64,000 nucleotides of DNA. Origin: Pelagicoccus mobilis. GTDB lineage: Bacteria; Verrucomicrobiota; Verrucomicrobiia; Opitutales; Opitutaceae. Made by a program: the position numbers and the translations under genes. Numbering within the stretch: the stretch's first letter is position 1; each line of letters opens with the position of its first letter. Positions 36,976 through 45,916 of this stretch are shown here, one piece after another. Below the pieces are notes generated by a model that searched no databases, was not told where the DNA came from, and saw only the letters and a list, made by a program, of their open reading frames with translations. The stretch covers positions 186,001 to 250,000 of the forward strand of contig NZ_JAENIL010000002.1 in the NCBI RefSeq assembly GCF_016595505.1, given 5' to 3'.

Positions 36976-37866
36976 ATGGAAGCACCTCCGCAACAATCCA
37001 ACCCACGTCCTCCATACAGCCTACCCAAACTCGCCCTGCTCGCCTTCCTTGCGATGCTTGCCTTCGCCGGCAACTCTATCCTCTGCCGTCTCGCCCTTTC
37101 TAGCGAATCCATCGATCCTGCAAGTTTCACAACTCTACGTCTCGCATCAGGAGCTACCCTCCTCGCATTGCTCGTATCCAAAAAAAGCAACCACCCCTCA
37201 AACAACGGAAGCTGGCGGTCCGCCCTTACCCTCCTCGCCTACTCAGCAACCTTCTCTTTCGCCTACGTCGACCTTCACGCTGGAGTTGGAGCTCTGCTAC
37301 AGTTCACTTTCGTACAGGCAACCATGATCGGCTACGGCCTCATGCGTGGCGAAAAGCTTTCCATCCTACAATCCCTCGGGATAATGGCTGCGATCACCGG
37401 AGTCACACTTCTCCTACTACCGGGCCTGCAGAACACGCCGCCGCTTATTCCCTCAACCTTAATGGCTGGGGCCGGCATATCATGGGGCTTGTATTCAATA
37501 TTTGGACGCTCCTCAAAAAAGCCAATCCAAGATACCGCCGGCAATTTCCTAAAGACACTCCCCATTGCCATTCTCATTTCCCTGATCTACTGGCCAGACT
37601 TCCACCTCACCCTCTACGGATTCACTCTGGCGGTAGCCTCTGGAGCCATCGCCTCCGGCTTAGGCTACGCTCTTTGGTACACGATCCTCCCGCACCTCAA
37701 AACCACCACTGCCGCCACACTTCAGCTCTCCGTCCCAGCAATTGCGACACTGGTCGGTGCGACCTTCCTCCTAGAACCTCTAGATAGCAGAACAATCATC
37801 GCTACGATCACGATTCTTGGTGGCATTTGGATCTACCTCTCACGCCCCTCAAAAGACCGAGCGTAG
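36976..37866 (+). CDS. EamA/DMT-family transporter
   Basis: 296 residues with about ten transmembrane segments arranged as two EamA repeats (residues about 17-140 and 160-290). Drug/metabolite superfamily permease of the inner membrane. The first repeat opens with LALLAFLAMLAFAGNSILCRLAL, of which FAGNSILCRLAL is the typical start, and the second with GISWGLYSIFGR. The substrate is unknown; such proteins often export amino acids or metabolites. It stands alone after the htpG terminator. Confidence 0.88.
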   Translation: MEAPPQQSNPRPPYSLPKLALLAFLAMLAFAGNSILCRLALSSESIDPASFTTLRLASGATLLALLVSKKSNHPSNNGSWRSALTLLAYSATFSFAYVDLHAGVGALLQFTFVQATMIGYGLMRGEKLSILQSLGIMAAITGVTLLLLPGLQNTPPLIPSTLMAGAGISWGLYSIFGRSSKKPIQDTAGNFLKTLPIAILISLIYWPDFHLTLYGFTLAVASGAIASGLGYALWYTILPHLKTTTAATLQLSVPAIATLVGATFLLEPLDSRTIIATITILGGIWIYLSRPSKDRA

Positions 37867-37936
37867 GAACCGCCCACTTAAATTAGCACGCATTCAAGGC
37901 TCCCCTTCATGAGCCGTTAGAAAAAGAGCCACCATC

Positions 37937-38323
37937 ATGCTCATCTACCTAACCATCGTATCCGCAGCCTGTATCCTTATGGCGATTACACTTCTAGCCC
38001 GACGGATCCACTATCTTCTGAGCGGAACTAGAACCAATGGTGAATTCGTTGGCTGGCATACACGAGGTCTCGGAAGGCCCTACTACCATGCGACCATCCG
38101 CTTCACCGACAGAAAAGGCGACGTACACGAGTTCGTGAGCAACATCGGCAGTAGCAAAAAAAGAGAACCCGCCGCCACATACCCAGTGGTTTACACGAGC
38201 AATGCCCCCGAAAAAGCCATGCACTTCTCCCTTCTTGCCTACTGGTCCCCCGTCCTCGCATTCCTAGCGATCGGAGCAGGAGCTGCCATCCCTGTTCTTC
38301 GGGAATACAACCTCATTGCCTAG
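37937..38323 (+). CDS. DUF3592-like membrane protein
   Basis: 128 residues with a hydrophobic helix at each end (about 3-25 and 98-120) and a central soluble domain. The middle part (GEFVGWHTRG, YYHATIRFTDRKGD, YPVVYTSNAPEKAM) matches the pattern of DUF3592 proteins, whose function is not known. Its stop codon is followed at once by a family A hairpin and then a terminator. Confidence 0.7.
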   Translation: MLIYLTIVSAACILMAITLLARRIHYLLSGTRTNGEFVGWHTRGLGRPYYHATIRFTDRKGDVHEFVSNIGSSKKREPAATYPVVYTSNAPEKAMHFSLLAYWSPVLAFLAIGAGAAIPVLREYNLIA

Positions 38324-38349
38324 TAGCGTCCGCTGTCCCCAGCGGACAC
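38324..38349 (+). repeat. Hairpin repeat, family A
   Basis: Directly after the stop codon at 38,321-38,323. GTCCGCTG, loop TCCC, CAGCGGAC. The G-C to T-A change in the second stem pair is compensated on both sides. Confidence 0.85.
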
Positions 38350-38367
38350 CCACGCCCCCATTTCCAC

Positions 38368-38400
38368 AAGCCCGGTTCGCCCACGCCCCCGGGCTTTTTC
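38368..38400 (+). terminator. Rho-independent terminator
   Basis: AAGCCCGG (38,368-38,375) with CCGGGCTT (38,389-38,396) and TTTC. The stem matches the terminator at 36,884 and the loop begins with the same TTCGCC. Confidence 0.8.
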
Positions 38401-38473
38401 ATGCCCGAACGAATAAAATCCGTAACCAATCCGTCCCACCGGGTATCCAGCAAAGTACGAACCATCCTAAGCT

Positions 38474-38854
38474 ATGAAAAAAACACCTCTTATCGCCACC
38501 ACCCTCATCGCCGCTTCACTTTTAGGAACCGGCTGCACCATCATCTCCAGCCATTCTAAGACCCACGTCTCCGGCACCACCGTGAATCAGGAAACCCTCT
38601 CGAAAGTCGAGCCCGGCTACACGAGCAAAAGCTGGCTCATCTCCGCCCTCGGCGAGCCCAACAGCATCACTCCTCCAAGCTCGGAAGATGGCGTCGAAAT
38701 CCTCCGCTACACCAGCAAGCAAGTAACCGACCGCCACGCTCATCTTCTTCTGATCTTCAACGACCACAGCACCAACGTTAAAGAGGAAACCTACCTCTTC
38801 GAATTCAAAGACGGCATCCTCAACCGCTATTGGAAGGAAGTCAGCAAACGCTAA
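38474..38854 (+). CDS. Small lipoprotein, BamE/SmpA-like pattern
   Basis: 126 residues. Lipoprotein signal peptide with lipobox LGTG-C21. The mature part has a pattern like the SmpA/BamE fold (ETLSKVEPGYTSKSWLISALGEPNSI, then a strand ending LRYTSKQ and a C-terminal strand FEFKDGILNRYWKE). Anchoring to the outer membrane is likely. BamE-like folds also occur in unrelated lipoproteins, so a role in outer-membrane assembly is only a possibility. Convergent with dnaJ. Confidence 0.7.
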   Translation: MKKTPLIATTLIAASLLGTGCTIISSHSKTHVSGTTVNQETLSKVEPGYTSKSWLISALGEPNSITPPSSEDGVEILRYTSKQVTDRHAHLLLIFNDHSTNVKEETYLFEFKDGILNRYWKEVSKR

Positions 38855-38897
38855 GTCAGTACAGGTGGCCGAGTCACAACCCGACGAATGCCACACG

Positions 38898-38940
38898 CAA
38901 AAAAAAGACGCGACCCCAACTTGGAGTCGCGTCTCTAAAT
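38898..38940 (-). terminator. Bidirectional terminator (dnaJ and lipoprotein)
   Basis: AGACGCGAC (38,906-38,914) pairs with GTCGCGTCT (38,926-38,934). A run of eight A before it gives a T tract for the minus-strand dnaJ; CTAAATTTT follows on the plus strand. Confidence 0.85.
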
Positions 38941-38957
38941 TTTAAATACAGAGCGTT

Positions 38958-40133
38958 CTAATCGAAGATCTTCTTCGCTTTTTCAAAAAAACCCTTCGGC
39001 TCGTCACCATCTTCCTCGTCGTCTTCCGCGTCTCCGCAAGCCAAGGCAAACTCCTCGAGCTTCTGGCGTTGCTCGGAAGTGAGCGACTTTGGCACCTCGA
39101 TCTTTACGCGCACCATCTGGTCGCCGTAGTAGCCGCCACGCAGGCTCGGCATCCCCTTCCCCTTCAAACGGAAAGTAGTGCCTGACTGTGTCCCGGCTGG
39201 GATCTTGAGACTCGCCTTGCCGCTAAGCGTCGGCACCTCGATCATGCCACCGAGAGTCGCGAGGGTAAATTTGATCGGAATCTCGCAGTACAGATTCTCG
39301 TCCTGGCGATCGAAAACGTCGTGATCGCGAACGTGCAGCACAATGTAAAGGTCACCGGTCGGCCCGCCATGCGTACCCGCTTCACCATTACCGGCCGAGC
39401 GGAGCTTCGATCCGGTATCAACACCTGGCGGCACCTTAACCTTGATCTTGGTCGTCTCGTTTACGCGACCTTCACCGCCACACGAGGAACATGGCTTCTC
39501 GATTTTCTGCCCGCTTCCATTACAGGTCGGACAAGTCTGGCGTACCGAGAAAAAGCCTTTGGACGCAGTTACCTGGCCATGACCACCACAGGTCGGACAA
39601 GTCGTTACGCCGCTGCCTGGCTCCGCGCCGGATCCATTACACTTGCTACACGAAGTCGGCTTGCGAAATGAAATCTCCTTTTCGACACCCTTTGCCGCCT
39701 CTTCCAAGTCGATCTCGAGATCGTAGCGAAGATCGGAACCGCGAGTCGCCCCGCCACGGCCACGGCCGCGACCACCGCCGCCTCCGCCACCGAAAAACTC
39801 TTCGAAGATGCTTCCGCCACCTCCGCCACCGCCGAAGACCTCGCTAAAGATATCAAACGGATCGTGGAACGGACCACCGGCGCCAGCACCGCCTCCGCCA
39901 CCCATGCCACCACTGAAAGCAGCGTGGCCATAGCGATCGTAAGCAGCGCGCTTTTGCTCGTCCTTGAGAACTTCGTAAGCCTCGGAAACCTTCTTAAAGT
40001 TCTCCTCCGCTTCCTTGTTCCCAGGATTCTTGTCCGGGTGATACTTAACCGCCATCTTGCGGTAAGCCTTCTTGAGCTCGTCCTTGGTCGCTTGCTTGCT
40101 GACCCCGAGCAGTTCGTAATAATCCTCTTTCAC
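38958..40133 (-). CDS. dnaJ: Chaperone protein DnaJ
   Basis: 391 residues. Hsp40 co-chaperone of DnaK. The J-domain has HPD at residues 32-34, and the Gly/Phe-rich stretch (about 70-125) is unusually Gly-rich. The zinc domain has four CxxCxGxG repeats ([32 protein letters not shown]), and the C-terminal substrate-binding domain is complete. It follows grpE by 33 bases in the same direction, forming a grpE-dnaJ operon. dnaK is not in the window. Confidence 0.97.
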   Translation of the reverse strand: MKEDYYELLGVSKQATKDELKKAYRKMAVKYHPDKNPGNKEAEENFKKVSEAYEVLKDEQKRAAYDRYGHAAFSGGMGGGGGAGAGGPFHDPFDIFSEVFGGGGGGGSIFEEFFGGGGGGGRGRGRGGATRGSDLRYDLEIDLEEAAKGVEKEISFRKPTSCSKCNGSGAEPGSGVTTCPTCGGHGQVTASKGFFSVRQTCPTCNGSGQKIEKPCSSCGGEGRVNETTKIKVKVPPGVDTGSKLRSAGNGEAGTHGGPTGDLYIVLHVRDHDVFDRQDENLYCEIPIKFTLATLGGMIEVPTLSGKASLKIPAGTQSGTTFRLKGKGMPSLRGGYYGDQMVRVKIEVPKSLTSEQRQKLEEFALACGDAEDDEEDGDEPKGFFEKAKKIFD

Positions 40134-40166
40134 TAGTCTAGATTCCTCCCAATTCCGTTAAAGTGA

Positions 40167-40805
40167 CTATTCCTCGCCTTCCTTCGCAGGACCACCGCTT
40201 ACCACCACGTTAGCGGGGCGAACGAGACGACCGTTGAGCGTGAAGCCCTTGCGCATGAGCGTAAGCACCTTGCCCTCTTCGACCTCGTCGCTCGGCTGCG
40301 TCTGGAACGCTTCCGCCACATTCGGATCAAAATCGTCTCCCTTGCCAGGAGCTACCTCTGCAATGCCGTTGTCCTCAAGCAGCGTTTTGAACTGCGTCAT
40401 GACCATCTGAATACCCTGAACCACAATCTTGGGGTCCGAAGTTTGTTCCGCCGACATGAGCCCCAAACCGAGATTGTCGTACACCGGCAAGAAATCCTCA
40501 AGCAGACCGGAGATCGCGTACTGCTTCAGGTCGTCCTTCTCGCGCATCACGCGACGACGGTAGGTGTCGAGGTCAGCCACCGCACGCAGGTAATTGTTAT
40601 AGTTGTCGGAAGCTTCCTTCTTGGCCGCTTCGAGCTGCTCCTCGATGGTCAACTCCTTGGGCTCTTCCGCAGCCTCATCCGCTGTTTCTTCAGCAGCGTT
40701 TTCAGCCGCCTCTTCTGCAGACGCTTCCGCAGCCTCGGCGTTTTGCTCCTCAGCAACCGCCTCTTCCTTGTCTTCTACTTCTGGTGTGTCCTTAGCGTTT
40801 TCCAT
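40167..40805 (-). CDS. grpE: Nucleotide exchange factor GrpE
   Basis: 212 residues from the ATG at 40,805. The first 75 or so residues are an acidic Ala/Glu-rich tail. The GrpE domain then follows: a coiled coil (YNNYLRAVADLDTYRRRVMREKDD in part) and the C-terminal beta domain (LTLMRKGFTLNGRLVRPANVVVS). Releases ADP from DnaK. The upstream open frame to 41,078 carries no similarity. Operon with dnaJ. Confidence 0.95.
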   Translation of the reverse strand: MENAKDTPEVEDKEEAVAEEQNAEAAEASAEEAAENAAEETADEAAEEPKELTIEEQLEAAKKEASDNYNNYLRAVADLDTYRRRVMREKDDLKQYAISGLLEDFLPVYDNLGLGLMSAEQTSDPKIVVQGIQMVMTQFKTLLEDNGIAEVAPGKGDDFDPNVAEAFQTQPSDEVEEGKVLTLMRKGFTLNGRLVRPANVVVSGGPAKEGEE

Positions 40806-40932
40806 AGCCAAACTGTGATTCTCTAGATCAGTTGCCGAGGGAATCAAAGAGAAATTCGACAAGGTCGAGCCCCTTTTTAGTCCCCGCAGCCAATTGAGCA
40901 ATTTCCGGAGCATACCGGATAAAGAGCTCACC

Positions 40933-41574
40933 CTACTGAACCGGCAATGAGCCGACCCTCCGCGCAAGCTCGAAAAGCGGACCGAAAATGTCTCGCGACT
41001 GTTCCAAATCGTGCAGCTCCGTGTCCAGCGAGACCCGAAGCGATCGACTGCGCGGAACGATCTGGCTATTGTCCACAAAGGTCAGCTCATCAACGACTAG
41101 CCGGACCTTCTCCGCAAAAAACGGCAACGGATCGCCATCCTCCGCATCCGCAAACAAGCGCCCTGCGAACGCGTCCAAATTCAGCCTCCCCCCTTCGTTC
41201 ACCACCAAAGTCGCCCGCGGAATATACAACTCCATATCGTAGATCCAGATCTCGCTCCGCCCCATCGCCGGCAAACTGGCGTTCATCTCGAGACGAGCGA
41301 TCTCCATCAACGGAGCGCCGCCCCCATAAGCGCTCGGATTGCCGATCACCACGTTTTCCCCGGTTACGGTCAGACCAAAGGGATCGACCACCAGAACCTC
41401 CGCATCCACCGGAAATCCCGTACGCGCTTCGATCTCCAGCTCCAGAGCGTCCGGAGACAGCAACATCCACCCCAACACCCCAAGAGCCGACGTGAACGTC
41501 AGCAAGGCAACCGCCGACTTAAACACGCCACCTCGCCGACTGCGAAAACGGGAATTCTGAAGGGACTTGCGCAT
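40933..41574 (-). CDS. AsmA-like membrane-anchored protein
   Basis: 213 residues from the ATG at 41,574. A basic N-terminus is followed by one transmembrane helix (SAVALLTFTSALGVLGWMLL) and a periplasmic domain of the AsmA/DUF748 type (EARTGFPVDAEVLVVDPFGLTVTGENVVIGNP in part, then LYIPRATLVVNEGGRLNLDAF). The domain resembles the start of long lipid-transfer AsmA proteins but is short. Function unknown; possibly envelope lipid homeostasis. It ends 128 bases before the grpE start on the same strand. Confidence 0.7.
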   Translation of the reverse strand: MRKSLQNSRFRSRRGGVFKSAVALLTFTSALGVLGWMLLSPDALELEIEARTGFPVDAEVLVVDPFGLTVTGENVVIGNPSAYGGGAPLMEIARLEMNASLPAMGRSEIWIYDMELYIPRATLVVNEGGRLNLDAFAGRLFADAEDGDPLPFFAEKVRLVVDELTFVDNSQIVPRSRSLRVSLDTELHDLEQSRDIFGPLFELARRVGSLPVQ

Positions 41575-41621
41575 CAGTACCTTACAACCACACAAGACCA
41601 CGGAAACACAAGTAGTTTTGC

Positions 41622-41694
41622 TAGGACTCGATCGCCGGGCAAGCCGCAACGACCTCTCAAGAATCACGGACCGCCCGGTAGTCGGTCCCTACCT
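41622..41694. repeat. Inverted repeat, family C (degenerate)
   Basis: Shares GATCGCCG and GCCGCAA with the element at 6,159 and ends GTCCCTACC. The left arm has decayed (CTAGGACTC). It lies between manA and the AsmA-like gene. Confidence 0.6.
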
Positions 41695-41705
41695 TGTCAA
41701 GTTGC

Positions 41706-42650
41706 CTACACGAAACGCTCCGTTACCAAAAACGCCGCCCCAGGCTCACCGGTAACTTCCCAAGCCGTGTCCGCAGCTAAGAGAACATTGTCCCCACGCG
41801 AAACCTCGACCCCATTCGCGAGCACCTTGCCGTCCACAGGGCTGAGCAAACGTCCTTCGCCTGCCGGAATCGAAACCGTCCCCTGCTCCTCGCTAAGCGT
41901 GTACTTCACCAAACGAAACTCCTTACAGTCCGCGAGCACCACTTCGGCCCCGTCGCTCTGCATCGCGCTCGGCTCGAAATCGTTCCATTCGATGCTCACA
42001 AGCGACTCCTCGATATGCAGCTGACGCGGAGAACCGTCCAAGCCCACGCGTCCCCAGTCATACACACGGTAGGTCGTATCCGAGTTCTGCTGGATCTCCA
42101 AAATCAGATTGCCCGCATCAATCGCGTGTAAACGCCCGCTTTCGACCAGAATCGAATCGCCCGGCTTCACCGGAAAGCGGTGGATACACTCTTCAAGCGT
42201 GCCGTCATTGATGCGTTTTTCGAACTCCTCCCGCGTCGCCCCATTTTTCAGGCCCACGATGAGAGACGAGTCCTCCTTGCAGTCAGCGATGTACCAGTTC
42301 TCCGTCTTCGGCTCGCCATTGAGCTGCGGAGCGACCTCCGCCGGCGGGTGAACCTGCAGGCTCAAGCGATCCGCGCAATCGAGCCATTTCACCAAAATCG
42401 GAAACGGACGCTCCGGATCGTAACCTTCGCCCATAATCGCTGTCGCATTCCCAGAAATGAGCTCCCGAATCGTCTTCCCGTCAAAATCGCCGCCCGACAC
42501 GACCGACTGCGCTTCCGGCCGGTCGACCACTTCCCACGCCTCGCCGATCACTTTGCCTTCCGGCAAATCTCGGCCAAGCGCGTCGCTCAGGTTTCGGGCG
42601 CCCCAGACGCGTTCTTGATAGATAGGTTTGAAGAAGATTGGTGCCGTCAT
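41706..42650 (-). CDS. manA: Mannose-6-phosphate isomerase, class I
   Basis: 314 residues from the ATG at 42,650. Interconverts mannose 6-phosphate and fructose 6-phosphate; zinc-dependent cupin. The N-terminal PIYQERVWGARNL, the zinc motif KWLDCADRLSLQVHP and the second metal motif HAIDAGNLILEIQQNSD are present. It is the short bacterial form (Bacillus type). It may supply mannose units for glycans or feed in mannose from polysaccharides. The upstream frame to 42,722 is not family-like. Confidence 0.92.
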   Translation of the reverse strand: MTAPIFFKPIYQERVWGARNLSDALGRDLPEGKVIGEAWEVVDRPEAQSVVSGGDFDGKTIRELISGNATAIMGEGYDPERPFPILVKWLDCADRLSLQVHPPAEVAPQLNGEPKTENWYIADCKEDSSLIVGLKNGATREEFEKRINDGTLEECIHRFPVKPGDSILVESGRLHAIDAGNLILEIQQNSDTTYRVYDWGRVGLDGSPRQLHIEESLVSIEWNDFEPSAMQSDGAEVVLADCKEFRLVKYTLSEEQGTVSIPAGEGRLLSPVDGKVLANGVEVSRGDNVLLAADTAWEVTGEPGAAFLVTERFV

Positions 42651-42798
42651 AATCAAGGAGATACGACCAAACCAAAGCCCCGCCCCCTTCCTAAAACAAG
42701 CCGTAAATGCCCTCTCCCCCACAAACTCCCGTTACCCTGTTAACCCAACTCAAATCCCTTCCTACCAATCTCAAGAAAACTCCGATTTCCCTTCTCGT

Positions 42799-42904
42799 GG
42801 TAGGGCGGCATCGCCGAGGACGCCGCAATGCAGGAGAAAACCTCCAGACACCAGCGGCTCTCTCGGCCATTCGACTCGCTCATAACGAGCGAGAGAGCCC
42901 TACC
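42799..42904. repeat. Inverted repeat, family C (long form)
   Basis: A 106-bp element bounded by GGTAGGG (42,799) and CCCTACC (42,898-42,904). It shares ATCGCCGAG and CGCAATGCAGGA with the copy at 6,159. An extra internal stem (CTCTCTCG.. with CGAGAGAG) lengthens the right half. Confidence 0.8.
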
Positions 42905-42964
42905 TTTCTCAAAGAGTTTAATTGCAAACCCGCCTCAAACCCATCTTCTCCCCTCTAGCCAAAA

Positions 42965-42992
42965 GGTAGCGGCCGTTGTCCCCAACGGCCAC
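42965..42992 (+). repeat. Hairpin repeat, family A
   Basis: GGCCGTTG, loop TCCC, CAACGGCC. Another compensated stem variant. Confidence 0.85.
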
Positions 42993-43014
42993 CTCTCCCA
43001 ACGTTCTTCAAAAA

Positions 43015-43073
43015 GATAGCGACCACCGCTCGCCTCGCCTTAGCTTCAAGCGAAGGCGGGTCCCCAACGGCCA
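43015..43073 (+). repeat. Family A element, extended and decayed
   Basis: Begins GATAGCGACC and ends CGGGTCCCCAACGGCCA. The insert contains the hairpin GCCTT/AAGGC and ends CGGGTCCCC, as in the element at 5,084. The outer stem no longer pairs well. Confidence 0.65.
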
Positions 43074-43152
43074 TCCACTCCCAACTTTCTTTATCAAACA
43101 AAAGTCTTTCAGACTCAGAGTTCTCTCCTCTATCCTCCCTTTCCCTTTACAA

Positions 43153-45624
43153 ATGGCGAAAAAGCGAACTTCGACCAAACAACCTGAATCCGACATCAAG
43201 CAAGCAAGCATGCGCAGCCGCTTCCTCTGGGCTGGCCTCTGCTTTCTCACCGCAGTCTTGCTCGCGCTCGCCCTAGGCGACTACACCCCGTACCAAGTCT
43301 CCATCGGCCGCTCCGTCGGGTCCACGAATCCCAACGAACACAACATGGTCGGTATCCTCGGCGCGGAATCCGCCGAGCTCCTGATCGCCGCCTTTGGACG
43401 CATGTCCTGGTTCGTCCCTCTCTTCATCGGCTGGCTCGGCGGCGCCTTCCTCGCTCGCGACCGACGCAACAAGATCATCCTCACCTGCGTCATGATCGTC
43501 GCCATGATCACCGGCTCCGGACTCTTCACCTCCACCGGCAACACCTTCGCCAATCCGGAAGTCTACGTCACCGGAGCCGGAGGAGCCACCGGAAACCTCC
43601 TCTACAACCAACTTCTCCACGCCTACGTCGGCACCGTCGGCTCCGCCGTCATCCTCGGAGCCATCTACCTGGGCTGTCTCGTCGGCATCGTTTTCCCGAG
43701 CATGCCGGAATCGGGCGACTTCTTCAAAAACGCCTTCGCCCAATGGTCCGAACGCCGGGCCGCTGCCAAGGAAGAACGAGCCGAAGCCAAACGCCTCGCC
43801 AAACTCGCCGCCAAGGAAGAGAAAGAAAAACTCAAAGCCGAAAAAGCCGAGGCCCGCCGCCTCATCAAGGAAGAAAAAGAGGCCACCAAAGCCCTCATCC
43901 GCGAAGCCAAAGGCAAGAAAGCCCTCGAAGCCGAAGTCGACCCGGAGCCAGTCATCAAAGTCAATATGCCGGCCAAAAAGAAGGCCGCCGCCAAACCCGA
44001 GCCCGTCGAGGAACCCGAAAAGCCAAAGAAAAAGCTCTCCGAAGTCCTCACCATCGTCGCCCCGGAAAAAACCAAAAAAGCCCGAGCCGCCCTCCCCGTG
44101 GCCTCTGGCGACTACACTTTCCCGAAGCTCGACATCCTCGCCGAACTGGAAGCGCCCGAAGGAGCCAACTCCGAAGAAGAGCACACCGAAAACGCCGAAC
44201 GCCTCAAGCAGACCCTCAAGGAGTTCGGAGTCGACGTCACCATGGGCGAAATCCACATCGGCCCGGTCATCACACGCTACGAGGTGTATCCTGCTCCTGG
44301 AGTCCGCGTCGAAAAGATCGCCAACCTCGACAAGAATATCGCCCTCGGCATGCGAGCCGCCTCCGTGCGTATCCTCGCCCCCGTCCCGGGCAAAGGCTGC
44401 GTAGGGATCGAAGTTCCCAACCAGGTCCCCATGCCAGTCGGCATCCGCGAAATCCTCGAATCCGAAGACTGGGTTAAGTCCAAAGCGGAAATCCCCATCG
44501 CCCTCGGCCGCGACGTATCCGGAAAACCGATCATTTCCGACCTCACCAAGATGCCTCACTTGCTCATCGCAGGTGCCACCGGTGCGGGTAAGACAGTTTG
44601 TATCAACGCGATCATTACCTCGCTGCTCTTCCACTCCAGTCCCGAAAACCTCCGCTTCATCATGGTCGACCCGAAGATCGTGGAAATGAAGGTTTTCAAC
44701 TCCCTCCCGCACATGCTTATTCCGGTCGTCACCGACCCGAAGAAGGTACCGGGCGCCCTCAAGTGGCTGCTCAACGAGATGGAGTCCCGCTACGAAATGT
44801 TCGCCAAATGCGGCGTGCGTAACATCGCCGGCTTCAACGGACGCAAGAAGCCAGAAAAGGAAAAGACCGAAGACGAGAAGTTCGAAGAGCAGATCCAGGA
44901 AGAGCTCGAGATCAAGGTCCCACGCGACGAAGGCGTACTCGACGAAATCCCAGACAAGCTCCCGTACATCGTTTGTATCGTGGACGAGCTTGCCGACCTC
45001 ATGATGGTCGCCCCTGCCGACATCGAAACCGGCATCGCCCGCCTCGCTCAGCTCGCCCGTGCCGCCGGTATCCACCTCGTGCTCGCCACCCAGCGCCCGT
45101 CGGTCAACGTCATCACCGGCGTCATCAAGGCCAACTTGCCTTGTCGTATCTCTTTCCAAGTTTCCTCCAAGATCGACTCCCGCACCATCCTCGACGGCGG
45201 CGGAGCCGAGCAGCTCATCGGCCGAGGCGACATGCTCTTCTCCCCTCCTGGCTCCTCACGCCTCGTACGTTCCCAAGGCGCCTTCGTGTCCGACGAAGAA
45301 ATCGCCGACATCGTCGAATTCCTCAAAACCAACGGCCCACCAAAGTTCGCCGAAGAGGTGCAGAAACAAATCGAAGCCGGCGACGAGCTCGATCTCACCG
45401 GCGGCGGCGATGATGGCGACGGAGGCGGAGACGAACTCTTCACCAAAGCCATCGACGTCCTACGCTCTACCAAACGCGCCTCGACCTCCATGCTCCAGCG
45501 ACGCCTCCGCATCGGCTACAACCGCGCCGCCAACCTCATGGACCAGCTCGAAGACCGCGGCATCGTAGGCCCCGAAAACGGCTCCAGCCCGCGCGAGATA
45601 CTAGTCGACCTAGACTCAATGTAA
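43153..45624 (+). CDS. ftsK: DNA translocase FtsK
   Basis: 823 residues from the ATG at 43,153. Chromosome translocase at the division septum. The N-terminal membrane domain has about four helices (residues 20-185). A strongly charged Lys/Glu/Ala linker follows (about 195-310, partly coiled coil). The alpha/beta motor domain has Walker A GATGAGKT at about 473-480 and Walker B IVCIVDELADLMM near 608, and the C-terminal winged-helix gamma domain starts near residue 755 (DELFTKAIDVLRSTKRAS). The spacing and the RAAGIHLVLATQRPSVNVITG segment (in part) are standard for FtsK/SpoIIIE. Confidence 0.96.
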   Translation: MAKKRTSTKQPESDIKQASMRSRFLWAGLCFLTAVLLALALGDYTPYQVSIGRSVGSTNPNEHNMVGILGAESAELLIAAFGRMSWFVPLFIGWLGGAFLARDRRNKIILTCVMIVAMITGSGLFTSTGNTFANPEVYVTGAGGATGNLLYNQLLHAYVGTVGSAVILGAIYLGCLVGIVFPSMPESGDFFKNAFAQWSERRAAAKEERAEAKRLAKLAAKEEKEKLKAEKAEARRLIKEEKEATKALIREAKGKKALEAEVDPEPVIKVNMPAKKKAAAKPEPVEEPEKPKKKLSEVLTIVAPEKTKKARAALPVASGDYTFPKLDILAELEAPEGANSEEEHTENAERLKQTLKEFGVDVTMGEIHIGPVITRYEVYPAPGVRVEKIANLDKNIALGMRAASVRILAPVPGKGCVGIEVPNQVPMPVGIREILESEDWVKSKAEIPIALGRDVSGKPIISDLTKMPHLLIAGATGAGKTVCINAIITSLLFHSSPENLRFIMVDPKIVEMKVFNSLPHMLIPVVTDPKKVPGALKWLLNEMESRYEMFAKCGVRNIAGFNGRKKPEKEKTEDEKFEEQIQEELEIKVPRDEGVLDEIPDKLPYIVCIVDELADLMMVAPADIETGIARLAQLARAAGIHLVLATQRPSVNVITGVIKANLPCRISFQVSSKIDSRTILDGGGAEQLIGRGDMLFSPPGSSRLVRSQGAFVSDEEIADIVEFLKTNGPPKFAEEVQKQIEAGDELDLTGGGDDGDGGGDELFTKAIDVLRSTKRASTSMLQRRLRIGYNRAANLMDQLEDRGIVGPENGSSPREILVDLDSM

Positions 45625-45916
45625 GCAAAATCCTCTATGTTTTGTAAGATCTCGTGACAAAAAACGGATCCGCACCGCCCCATCCCTAAAAACCTCTGAA
45701 TCAACAACTTTCAACTCACCTGCAAGTTTCCCCGATATCACAGTGTCGACTTGATTTACAAAAACCGAAGACACCCAAGCCCGGACACAAAAACATAAAC
45801 GACTCTTAATTAGACACTTACACTCACCACTTCAAAAAGAAGCGAAAACTGGCACAACTACTGCAACAGTATCGGTGCCTTTCAATTTGAATCCACAGAC
45901 TCAAACATTTCGACTC

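Larger units (their letters stand above)
42651..43152. other. Repeat-rich intergenic region between manA and ftsK
   Basis: 502 bases between divergent genes. It carries one long family C element and two family A elements in a row. No supported gene; the frame of ftsK is open through part of it but gives no family-like sequence. Promoters for both genes must lie here. Confidence 0.7.

Noticed and set aside
43273-45159. 628-codon open frame on the minus strand, opposite ftsK
   Set aside because: Its translation is an Asp/Gly/Val/Phe-rich shadow of the ftsK codon pattern with no domain; ftsK is certain on the other strand.
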